Source: Phoronis australis (Eukaryota > Phoronida > Phoronidae). From it: a stretch of 64,000 nt of DNA. Location of the stretch: contig NMRA01000124.1 in NCBI GenBank assembly GCA_002633005.1, forward strand, positions 451,814-515,813, written 5' to 3'. The notes under the pieces were generated by a model. It was not told the origin of the DNA. It saw nothing but the letters and a program-made list of their open reading frames with translations, and did not search any database. Shown piece by piece: positions 47,226 through 59,200 of this stretch (its first letter is position 1; each line of letters begins with the position of its first letter). Position numbers and translations under genes: made by a program.

Positions 47226-47669
47226 CCGGGATTTTCCGTAGATAAGCCCAACTGATGAAACGCCTATGGGCGTCTATTCGGAAATTTATGCCGAATAAAC
47301 GCCCATGGGCGTGCGTTTATTTGGTGTTACAATTTCTGGTGTCGAGTGTCCATATAGTAGGGTTTGTTCTGAAATTTTCCTCTTACAAGCCAACTCAGCG
47401 TCAACTTTTTGTCACAAATTCAGTTTTGTGGATCATTTACCATTTATAAAAACGAACAAGGTTTTGCCAAACAATAAATTTATTAAGACAAAATTTGAAA
47501 ACACTGTTTTAAGTAAAAAAAAGTTCAAAGTCAGCAAACCTATGACTTTCCGTTTACACGTCCTCCTTTTCCGAATACACGTCTGGGCGTTTCTTTTTGT
47601 TCAGTAAAACGCCTGGAAATTTTCATTTTTCGAATACACGACCATGGGCTTACATAGAGAAAATCCCGG
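47226..47669. mobile_element. TA-flanked inverted-repeat element (Tc1/mariner-type MITE), full copy
   Basis: 444 bp bounded by TA dinucleotides (47224-47225, 47670-47671). Ends CCGGGATTTTCCGTAGATAA and its diverged inverse ending GAGAAAATCCCGG. The paralogous locus (about 3129) reads CTTTCGTATGCACATC, an empty TA site. The interior repeats GGGCGT and CGAATACACG motifs and holds a hairpin. A second copy begins at 63955. Confidence 0.9.
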
Positions 47670-49689
47670 TATGCGCATTATTTCGGACGCATCTTCGCAT
47701 TTTCATATAAACGCAAAACGTTACAAATGACGTGAGGCGCCTTCAGGAGCCGCGTTGATGAACAACTTGCGTGTGCAAAATTAAAACCGGAGTTACGACA
47801 GCCATAGATACCTTTGATAAAACGAGCCCTAATACTATTCACTTGTTTTAAACTTCACTTAACATCACGTCATTATTACTATCAATATACTCTGTAATTA
47901 CACGTCATTGTGGATTTCTCATGTAAAATCGTTACTAAATTACACTAACGCCCTTGAGGAAATCCATTTAGCGATAACTTTAAAGGCCAAACTTCTGCAA
48001 CTCCAAACAAGATACAAGAATGAAAGTAAAATGGCAAGTGCAACGAAAATGGCAACATGTTTTATTGCGAAGTTGCCCTGAAAAGACATTGTACAGGTAC
48101 TGGGTTCTACCTCTTACCCCACTGACATTTCAATCACTATTTTACTCTCTAAGCAAGATTTTCAAATACCGAAGTAAACTCTCAATTGTCTCATTGAATG
48201 CGTGAACGTGGTGTGTGAAAACGCGCTTCACGTGCGTATCTTACAAGTATAATTTTGTTCATACAGTCATAGGTATAGTGAACAAGCCAATGTCACTTGG
48301 TACATTAAACAACGACAAACAAACATTAAAGTGGTCAGCAAACCAGATTGACCAAAAACATTACATTTTTGAAATCTCGAGCGACTTAAAATTGCGCCAA
48401 AGCATCGGGCCTCCCCGAATTTAGCTTCAAATATAAACTCATGAAAAATAGAGTCGTGTCTTATTTTGAGATCTTATCCATCTTACTTAAACAGTATAAG
48501 TTTTGAGAATAAACACTACCGAATGTTTTGGACTGTCCTGACAAAACCGTTTCACATTATTCAAGAAAACATCCGAACATCTCCTTAATCAACAATGCAA
48601 AATGTGTTCAGTACTCGTCACATATCATTGCAGTATAATATTCTCATAAATGATCGCTCTAATTCCCGGTCCACCGAAGAGCAGGAGGTACATCTCCAAG
48701 AGACATTACAAGGATAAAACGACGGCTATATTAGATATGCAAGTACCCCTATTCTTTATTTTAGTAAGATGGGCCAGGGGTCCTTGTTACAAATATGCAA
48801 CACAAAACAAATAGGTAAGATGAAGACACAGCCTGAACACTGCGGCAAGATAAACTAGCATATAAAAACGGCATGTTTAGGTTTTGCTTTCCATTCGCAT
48901 CTTGAAAATAGAGTTGGGAATACTAAATGAATGTACCAAGCTCTCAAGTCTATATAGAAGAGCCATTCCAAGCAAAACTGAACGTCCGTCTCTATGTTAG
49001 GTTGAACACAAGAAGGGCTTATCATCTCATGCCGCGAATGAATTAAATACCTGTCTGCTTCAACGTAATCAAGGAGAGCGGAACGAACTGTTGCTTGATT
49101 TCTTATGTCAAATTTGAGTCAAGTGTCATCTTCGAACAGGATAAACTTAGATACCTGGCGTCTGACTCATGAAAAGAAAACTCAGTCATAAATTCGGCCT
49201 TGCGCTTCACATGAATATTTCTGGAAAACAAATCTCACTTAAACAAAAGTGTAAACTCTGAGAATATATACATACAAGTAATTGCTACGGTACATGATTT
49301 CAATAAATTATGTCTAGACTGTGATGCATTCATAATTATTTGGCTGTTTCAGCAATAGTGAAGTGGGAACATAAAACCAAATTTATGTCTAACGTCTCAG
49401 TCGCTTTCATGAAACACCACAGGCGTGCGAACCTCGCGAGATATCGCCATGCACTACAAGCGAAACACGTGATCGTACTAGCTTACTTCAGCGAGATTCT
49501 AGAGTCAGCAGAACACAGGCTAACAACTGCAACCAAAGGTCTCGAAGAGGTCAAAAACCCTCGGTGTGCAAGCAATTCATTCATTTATAGAAGGGATACG
49601 TCATTATTGGCTTGCAGCCTGGGATCGGTCTCTTATCTGTGTACTCGAAACGAACTCGAAATTATTTTTGGCAATTTCTCTGCTCCTTT

Positions 49690-49990
49690 TGTGCGAACTC
49701 TAGATAAGTGGTGCTCGAATACATAGTTTAGGCATATGAGTTTCTAGTCCAAGTTTGCATTTGAAGAAACTAATATTCGTGCTACAAACTCGAGTAAAAA
49801 CTCGAAATTTCGAGTTCAAACTCGAACTTATAACCTAAATATTGGGTTTGTCAACTGCAAACTAGGACTGATAAATTATCAACGTAAGTCATTATGTACA
49901 CTGTACTCGAGCATGGAATAATAGACACTTATCTTGAGTTCACACAAAAATAGAGTAGAAAATGCCAAACATAACTTCGATTAAAATGAT
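49690..49990. repeat. Palindromic repeat family 2, copy 3
   Basis: Contains GTGCTCGAATACATAG at the left, AACTCGAGTAAAAACTCGAA / TTTCGAGTTCAAACTCGAAC in the centre and GTACTCGAGCATGGAATAAT at the right, giving an overall inverted arrangement of the family motif. Confidence 0.65.
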
Positions 49991-50434
49991 GAGACACCGA
50001 GCGCTGGACGAGTTACGGTCTTTTCTTTTGACGTTTTATTGTAATTGTTGGCCTTGTCTATTTTTATGCCTACCTGAAGACGAGACATTACCAGCCTCTC
50101 AATATAGCAATCGTTGTAATGTCTCTCGTTTGTGATCTACCCTACTCGTGCTCTTCGACGGACGGCCGATTATGGGCCAGGAGTTTCAACGAGTGCCAAG
50201 AATAAGCATAAATCACAGTTGACCTATTCTGATTTCAATGAAGAACAGACACAAAATACATTGATATCATAAAATTTGACAAATAGTTTTCTGATTCATC
50301 GGAGATCATAACCTATATATGTAGGGTGGCGCTCTCGTCAGTTCCATTTTCTGCCTTTGGCGTCTTCTCGAACTAACCAATGAAAACAGAGAACGTAACT
50401 ACACTACCAGCCAACAGGTGGCCAGGATGACGGA

Positions 50435-52258
50435 TATTCCACAAATCTCAAACTGTAAGGTCAAAGAAAAGGCTGCATTTGTTTCAGTCTCCCGGCGCAT
50501 GCCGAGCTTGAGGGTTTAGCCCACAATATTCGATGCCCAATGATGGTTTCTGGACTACAAGTCCATTGGAGCCCGCTTGTATAAAACTTGTTATCTGGCG
50601 GATATGGTCTTATACCGCGGATAAGTAACAGACGCGAAGTCTGTCTTTAAATAGCTAATTACACCGTAAAATGTAGTCACCACTTGAAACTCAAGTTTGC
50701 CTAAATTTTGCAATCAAATCTTTACCTGTGATAGTTTCGAGGCATCTTACGAAAATTTATTACCGGGTGCTAACGAACACAGAAAACGTCAGGTGATGAA
50801 AAATTTCAGTAATATATAATGCGGACATATCAATATGTTTCACCCAAATGTTTGGTTACCCACCACATATTATCAACAGTATATCCGTCGTTAAGTTAAT
50901 TGTCTTGACTTGAGAAAAGATATCAAAATTTACTTTCTTTGTGGCGGAAGGGGAAACAGACGAGAGTCGTTTTTTTGGAAAGTGGCCATTTTCAACGGCA
51001 CATTTCTTTAAGGTGTGATAATTGCAAATTCTTGTGAAGAAATGGTGAACAATACATAGTGATTACCTTCAGGTATGTTTTGAAACAAATGTGAGGGTGG
51101 AACATTCCAAATTGCCCAGAAAATCGCGTCTTGCGAAACCGCGAGCAAAGCCAGCACACGTGAATAGTATTGTCATAGCCTTCTCAAGTTTACCAGCATT
51201 GCTACCCCAGTAAGCATTGCTACAGTTTACGAAAACGAAACAAACCGTATCGGCGACTAAGCACTGTTTTTAAAGACAGTTCGAGAACTCAAAATAATAG
51301 GATGAGAGCGTGGAACAAACGTCAAAATACATAACTGCACCGAGGGCGAAGGAACCCGACTACGTCATTAAGGTACAAACCACAATATTTGAGTGGTTCC
51401 CAATAAGGAATTTCGGGTCACTAACTAATCAGGTGTCTTAGCCTACTGACCCGGCAGAACCGGCATTTGCTGGTGAGTGGATCAAATGCAGCCGACGAGT
51501 CATGGGTTGTTGAATCATCATTCTGTGGTTATCGTTGTGGTTTTGTTCTGGAGGTGCCATTTTTCTAAATATCTCTTGCCTGTTTATGTTTTATGCAACT
51601 GTTGGTTTCTTCCGTAAAAATCAGCCTCTATCTTTGTTAGCACCTAATACACAAGAAGACATTTTAGAGTCAATTTTAAATAGTGTTTTGGGGAACAATG
51701 CATAAATACCGGAATCACAAAGTTTCATTTCTAAGATAGGTTTGTTCCAAAGTTAGCCAAGTGCTGAAATGTTTAGGGTTGATCATAACCTCCGAATGTA
51801 ACCACGACAAGAGCCCACATATCAAATGTGTTCAGCCCACAGCAAACCATGGAAGTGAGCGGGTATGCCAACAGGCATCGCATCGTTCTAACATGTCGAA
51901 AAGTAAGAAAATATGCTTAAGGGTACTCCACCTTCATTCACAGTACTAACTTAACAAATGATCTGTTTAGAATAAAAGTCTTTGAACTGAATACTGAAAA
52001 CAATCCGGAAACTTCAGCCCGCTCGGTTAGCGTACAGGTATGGCAAGAATACGCCATTGGAACTTACGCATGCGCACACCTGGTCGGTTTCCCATAAGCT
52101 ACCAAACTAACTAGCGTTAACAAATTTATATACTTGAATGCAATTAACTCAGTTGAATTGTAAGTGACATAAGGTAATGCCAGGTGCACTCACGCGTTGA
52201 CACTCACGCGGTATGCGTAAAAAGAGCATCACTACACAAGTAAATGACATTCTATAAG
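50435..52258. mobile_element. Insertion of about 1.8 kb next to the mGluR-B stop codon
   Basis: Left flank ACTACCAGCCAACAGG and right flank TTTCATTCAGCATCACACAT are adjacent in mGluR-A (about 6490-6540). The insert contains no long open frame and I could not identify its ends or type. Confidence 0.55.
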
Positions 52259-52275
52259 AACCGTTTCATTCAGCA

Positions 52276-53296
52276 TCACACATCACTAGTCTGAACTGCA
52301 TTCAAATCTAGATCAATACCGTTTGATTTCAAATATTCTTGAAATTCGTAAACACTGTCCTCTTCCCTGTCTAAAGCATGGAAACTTTGGCACGAAAGTT
52401 GGTCGTCTTCTGTAACTGGAGTTGATCTGCAAGAGGAAGTACTGCATTGTTGACCAATAAGAGCCTGCGTAACATTCAGATATCTCTTTGTTGGAATGTC
52501 TACGGAATCGGGCAACGAATTTGAGTAACGGTCGTTGCTAGACTTATCTGTTTGTATATCTGGAACAAGTCCGTTTCTTTTAGGCTTCGGACACTGAATT
52601 TGATTATTGTCCTCAATAGAAGCAAACGATGGAGTGCTGCGCGACGAACATATCTGCGGTGGTGCAAGAAGAGGTGAGGCCTCGTCTTGATCGTTAGCGA
52701 ACGCAGGAAGTCGTTTCACTGGAGCAACAACCCCTCGCTTGTCGTCATCAGGTTCAACGGACTCAAACACGTCACCGTTAGGCGTACAGTTTACTATGCT
52801 AGGAAGAAGGGGTGCGATGTCGTCATCGAAGAGTTTTTCCTTCATCTGTTTGCTATGACGGTCTAAGTTTTGGTCTTTACCAGACGATTCATTTAAAGAC
52901 GACTGGCGATTTTTGTCATATTCAATGAGAAAAAATTCATCACTTGTTCTACTGCTTAAACTCGTTTCACTTCCCAGTGCATTTCTTTTCAAGTCGACGC
53001 TACAGTTACTGCACGCGCTCACTTCCGATCGATTACCTCGCTTTCGAAAAGATGGCAGCAGGAATTTGATTAAATCTTTATCAGTTTGTACAGCAAAGTC
53101 ACGCTTATTTTGAGGTGTCAAGTTACGTGGCAAACGTCCTATGACGTCACCGTTTCGGGCATCAACCATCGGATCCGGCACATGCACTGAATTTTGTCTT
53201 TGGAACTTTACTATTGGAGACACAGGACGCCGCTGTGGTGGGTCAGCCCATTTGCATCGGCGACCGGAAGCAGGGAACTCTGCCGTATTGTTGTAT
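52276..53296 (-). CDS. mGluR-B exon 8, cytoplasmic tail and stop
   Basis: 1021 nt against 901 in mGluR-A. Acceptor TTTTCAG, stop codon 52276-52278. Contains the extra Pro/Arg-rich stretch after KWAD and a longer SIVNCTPNGDVFESVEPDDD region. Confidence 0.93.
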
Positions 53297-56200
53297 CTGA
53301 AAAAGGCGAGACAGGCGAGAGAATGATTCATCAAGGTTTCATGGTACAAAACTGAAAATGTCCTACGCGTACATTTGCACGTCTATTAAACAATCTGTCC
53401 GAGGTTGAAAAGGACAATTATCTTGGAATCTCTTCTGACTGTCAGGTTTTCTTCAGCGTCTGTGTTTATTAACTATAGAGTTAAGCAAGCAATGCCACAC
53501 AGCAATTTCTCGAACTACAATTTTCTCAACAAGACTCTCCCCCTTTTAACCACGTTTTCCGTCTTTTGACAATGTGACCATTCACAAGCAGTTTACCCTG
53601 CAATCACCAAGCCACGTTAAATAGATGAACTGTTTTCATCAGCGAGCAGCGACCGCTTGATCATGTAAGCCACATGTGAAGCAGTTAGGGGCCCTGCTGG
53701 AGTAAAGAATGTTTATGACGTCAGCTTCTCTCATTGGTTGTTTTATTTAACGACTGGTGATGAAAAGACTACTCCAAAAGATCGGAATATTTTAAGAAAT
53801 AATGAAAAGTCACCGTCCAAGCGTCTGTGACGTTCATTTTCAATGCATTTTCCAAAGCAGGCTAAACAAGACCTTAGTTCGTATCAGAAATGTGTTAACA
53901 GGTGTGTATATGCACCTGGCACGGTAGCTAATCAGAACAGACTTTACATAAAAAGCAGTTGAACATGCCCCTGTCAATCACTAGAGCTGGGAAGCAGAGC
54001 TATGTCCTTGCATAATATTCATATAGGCAAGTATCACTGAAAATTAATTGCTTTCTAGAGAAATAATTTGTCTACAAACGAACCACGTGACTAAATCTAT
54101 AATTCGTACCTCTACAGCCATGCTATGTCGAACAGTGCCTAGAAACAAATACGCGCTTTGCATGCCTAATATTTACCCATTGTAACTAGACCTAAATTCA
54201 GCGAATGTCACGTGCCTCTGTTCTCGCGGGAAGTTTGCGAGAAGAATTTTTGCTCTGGTTTTCCTGTAACGATTAGTTCTATTGTACAACAAGAGCTGGT
54301 TTGAAAGGCTACGTCCAGTTGACGTCCACACGGTCCTTATGATGTCAGACCTAGTGAACATATGTTGCTCACAGTAATTGGAATATGTCACAAAAAGACC
54401 CGACACCACACTGTATGTTACGACTATGTATCCCAAGTCCATAAGACAAGCACAGATCGTAACTAAGTCACCGCACCAAAGTCGACACAAGCAGATTGAA
54501 AAGAAAGGTTCATCTAAATGCGCATAGGCTTAAGTGAATGAAAAAGTAGATGAAACACGAAGAAATTCCACATCTGGCACGTCTTCGTGATGTCTTAAAG
54601 ATTTAGAGTCACACAAAAGAGCAAAAAGAAAAGAATAAAATTTGAGCCAAAGAAAACTGTTTCACCGATTGTACCCGTTCCATTGTACATGTAGGTCTAA
54701 ATACACGTCACCGACCCATAAACAATCAAAGATGTTTTGATTTACCGTGGATCTCCAAAATCCATCGAGGCACTCCTTCTCGTTTGGGTCCAATTCTCAT
54801 CCTCGTAAAGCAAACTATTGGAACAGGATGAACTAACAATGCAGCGAAAAGCATATAATCTCTTGACAATGGCAATGACGTACATACTGGGAGCCAAATG
54901 CGAAATAATTTTTGTAAATGTGATAAGTAGTGAAACAACCATGACAAGGATTATCACCACTTGTTTAAAGAAGAATACCACCCGATTTAATTAATCATTT
55001 TACCGTCTTAATCGGTCTATATCCACCTAACCTCGTATACGGTAGATCTTACCTCGACGAAAGGTGTCACGTTAACCTGTGTGAAAGGTGAGAAACGACG
55101 CAACGACGTCAGTGGTTCTTCTGTAGCGTGACGCTATGGTGTGGTGTATTGTTCTCGCTTGAGAGAAAGCGGGTATGTCATTTTGTCGATTTCCTCGAGA
55201 ACCAATAATGCTTCGGAAGTGGCACGCGTAGTGAAGAATGAAAAGTACGCGGTTAATACAAAGTATGAGGCCGTGAAACTTCTCCGTGTCTGTCAGTGGC
55301 CTGCATTTCGTGGGATCAGTTGTTGTTCAGTCATTGATTATGGAGAATTGTAGTTGGCCATGAAAACATAAACAATTACAATTAATTCAAGGCGTGAGAG
55401 CATAACGTTTTATATGATGACTGAGTCGTTCGTGAGGTGTCTGTTTGGTTCTCTGGGTGTATGATGTTTTCGCCAGTTCTTTTTCTCAGCCCTAAAAAAC
55501 GCCGTAAGCACACTTCTGTTTAGATGTGGTACAACACCAGGATGGTCCTTGAGACACGTCTGCGCTTCTCCAAGAAGGCGTTTCACTTGCGGAATTTTGT
55601 GGATGCAAACGCAAGTGTCAGTCGTTTCCATTATCGTGCAGTTAGCTCACTGACACCATGACGACTCATTCAAACGGTTTTCGGCACTATCCATATGTTC
55701 CGTTGTCTGTGCACGTTCACGGAGCCTCTCTATCATTTTTGGATCAGTGTATTGCGGTTCGAACTGATAGCCTGAGAAACCTAGCGATCGACCTGCGAAG
55801 TCTTCGCCAGATGAGCACTCGTCTAAGTCGGGATTACGAGTAGAGCCACGTTGACGTTCATTATCGTGCGTTCTGTTTCAAAATGAATTATTATCACCCT
55901 AACCAATGCTAGTATAAAACTGAAACAAAGTCCGTCTCATTTGATACAATTTGTAATGCTTTAGAGTGTTTGTGAGTGCAAATATTTTTAGAACCCAGCA
56001 ATGAATAAACCACTGCGTTACCGGCGTTAGATGCAATAAATTAATTGACCGGGCACCGAGGCCGTGTGAGCGCATTCTAATTAAAGGCGAAGGCAACCTT
56101 TTTTCATGTCATTTTTAGCAAGAATAAGGTTCGTTGATTATCCCAGACATAATTTTCACTTATTCACTGCTTTTCGTAATTCAATTAATTACTCGTCGTC

Positions 56201-59200
56201 TACTCCGGAAGTGACGTTTTGGGAGACAAGAATTTCGCGCCAATTTCTTTTCATATAGTCTGACTGCGAGAGCAGTTGAGTCAGTCATTGTTCTACCTCG
56301 GTTGTAATAAGTTCGGTCGTCGTTTGCTTTTGCTTACCAGCCAGTTAACATGCCACGTTGTTGCTGCGTACTGGGGTGTACTCATTATCGTCTCGCGTAC
56401 AGAGGAAGAACTGTCCCACTTGCCCGAGTGTCCCGCGACACACTCCCACTGAAGGGTGATCTGAGCAACCAAACTGCTTACATCCCGCCGTGTGACTCCC
56501 GTGCTACACACCTGGCACCTTCCAAATAGCACCAATACAAGTCCACAATAAACTTATCAAACTTAAGCTCACTGATCTGCTCATTGGATGACGAACTGTC
56601 CTCTTCACTAGGTGTCGAACTGGGCCTGTATTTACTCCCAATACTCAACATCGCTGCAGGGCTGCTTACAGGTTCTGAGCTAGAGACAACAGCACAGGGC
56701 CAATCATTGCTAGTTCCCGGAATTGCACGCAATGGGGTACGTTCGGAGGCTTCTCGCTTCAAAAACGCACATCTCGGGGTTGGCGACGGGGCACTGCCAA
56801 GAATCAACAGCTACGGTATAGTACCCTTCTTCAGGTGTTGTTTCGCAGGGACCTTCATCAATTCAGCGTACACATCTGTCATAATCTGGCGGCAGAAAAT
56901 GCTTGCCACACACTCGGTAACCCTCCATGGCTTTGTACGGTGCGTGGACAGGTAACGCTGCGTTCTTCACATGAACGATCTAGCCAAGTACGGCGAAGTG
57001 TGTCATCCTTCGGAAAGCGACGCAAGGTACCCAAAGCGCGTGTGCGACGATAATGAGTACATCCCGGCACGCAGCAGCAGCGTGGCATGTTGACTGACTT
57101 GTAAACAAAAGCAAACGACGACCGAACTTATCTCAAACGAGGTAGAACAATGACTGACTCGACAGCTCTCACAGTCAGACTGTAATAAAAAGAAATTGGC
57201 GCGAAACTCTTGCCTCCCAAAACGTCACTTCCGGAGTAGAGGACGAGAAATTAATCAAATTACGAAAAGCTGTAATTAAGTGAAAAATATGTCTGGGATA
57301 ATCAACGAACCTTATTTTTGCTAAAAGTGAAATGAAAAAAGGTTGCCTTCGCCTTTAAGTGTTTGCTGACAGAAAGCTGTTGTGAAACAATAATTCGATT
57401 TTATATCCTATGATCCTTTTGTCCTGATTGCCTGTGGAAGGGTTACCTGACTTCGCGACACCCGATTTGCTAATAAGAATATTTGCAGTTTCGCGGCTAC
57501 TTCACCAAAATTATCACGAACAAATATTTTCTTTGCCTCACTAGTATAGTCTTTTCGTGACTGGAAGTTTAGTTTCCAACTTTGGCTGGTTTATGCTCGT
57601 GATGTCTTCAGTCCGGCCGCGACGGGCCTGATCGGGCTCCGAGCCACTGACCGGGACAGCACGCGTTTTGTGCGTTTAGCACTGAAAAAATCGCAAGTCT
57701 AAAATTACAACACACAGCTATGTTCTCCTGTCTGCATTTCACGGACGAATATTTTGAATTTATCACCAAACAGACCTCAAACTCCCGCGACCGTCCTTGG
57801 TAAATTGGCCTACCGAACTTTGTAGGCTACGGTACGTTCAAATACCTAAAAATCCGCAAGAGCGAAATAAAACAACGCGTTTGTTTAATAACTCGATGTA
57901 TTTGTAAGGGTTTTACATCGAATTTTGGTGATTTATTGGTGTTAAACGATGAATTCAAGCGATAAACTGACATCAGTAAGCGTGCTGTGAAATGCTGGAC
58001 AGACTGAGTTCGAACCTCTGACGTCATTGGTTAATTTCAATACCTCCGTCTGCCGTCAGGTGTCAAGTAAAAGAGCTGTACTTGCTGTCGTCGAGTGGAA
58101 CTACTCGATCTAACAGATACAAACTAGGTTGTTTTGGGGTGGCACTCTCCTTTAAATAGTGTGTACGCAGAATCAAATTTACATGGAGTGACACAAAATC
58201 AATGAAACTTGCACATATTTTACCTTTCGATGCTTTCCAGACTTTTGTCTTTGCTGAGTTGAGAACCTATATGGCATCTAATATCTTTAGAAGTTGTGAA
58301 CGCCGACCTTTGGTTCTTCTCCGGTTTCCAGATGATGATATATACCTTGGGCCAGAAAAGTAGCACCAGAGCAACAGTGGCACAGATACTGATAGCTATG
58401 CACAAAGAAACGACTTTAGAATCGCTCCCGAAGTATATGGGAACGCACGAGACCCATATCACACACGTCGTATACATGGTAAAACCAATGAATTTGGCCT
58501 CGTTAAAGTTTTCTGGCAAGTTTCTTGTTTTTATAGCATAAAATGTACATATTACAATTAGCAGGAAGTCAAATCCCAGCGGTATGGCGAGTCCATAAAT
58601 GTCAGTAATGCAGACCAATTTAACCGACTTTCCATTAATCTCCAAATCAGAGTCTGCTGGTTGATATATAAGTATAGCGGTGAGCAAAATGCACTCTAAT
58701 CCAACTATTATAAAGGTTATTATCACTTGTGCTGAAGCGCTCATGAAGCGTGGTTTTCGAGTCAATATTTTCTTTTTACTTCCGGATAGTATGCGCGAGA
58801 TTCTGTTCGTCTTCGTTGCCAGTGCGCCGTAAATCATCGCAAATGCCAATCCCGGTAAAATGCGCGTGAGGTAGCACGTGAATATTGAAGGCTTCGCAAT
58901 CATCGGAAACGTTGTCAGGTAGGCGATGACAATGCCGAGCAGTATGATGTAACTGAGTTCTCTGGTGGAGGCTTTAACCACTGGTGTATCGTTGTTGCGA
59001 ATGAAGGTGTAGGCGATAAATGCCGTCATAAGAAGGCCGACAACAGTGATAGAGACAGCTACAATAGCCTCAGTGTCCGTCCAAGTGAGGTATTCAATTG
59101 GTATGGGTTCACAGGCTAAAATGGTCAAATTCGACGATTACAAGAGGGAACCTCGGGGAATTTTTATTATAACTGTTTACCTTTTCGAAAAAAAGGAAAT

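Larger units (their letters stand above)
46555..52257. repeat. 3' flank of mGluR-B, right copy of the segmental duplication
   Basis: Aligns in pieces with 1855-6530. Copy-specific insertions are the TA-flanked element at 47226-47669, a block at about 48870-50260 that includes palindromic repeat family 2, and a block at about 50435-52258 directly beyond the mGluR-B stop. No gene recognised; the 49340-49726 frame (128 residues) is related in inverted form to intronic sequence near 14775-14835 and is probably repeat-derived. Confidence 0.65.
55741..58135. repeat. Dispersed repeat family 4, copy interrupted by a transposon
   Basis: Aligns with 43510-44590 on both sides of 56085-57354. Its uninterrupted counterpart (CTAATTCAGCGTTTGCTG) provides the empty target for the insert (CTAATTAA ... 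TTAAGTGTTTGCTG). Confidence 0.8.
53297..58223. other. mGluR-B intron 7 with nested insertions
   Basis: Aligned with mGluR-A intron 7 up to about 54975 and again from about 58140. The 3.2 kb between is an insertion containing repeat family 4, itself split by the THAP element. The 54980-55740 part is of unknown origin. Confidence 0.7.

Noticed and set aside
52913-53113. Plus-strand open frames over mGluR-B exon 8
   Set aside because: Antisense shadows of the cytoplasmic-tail exon.
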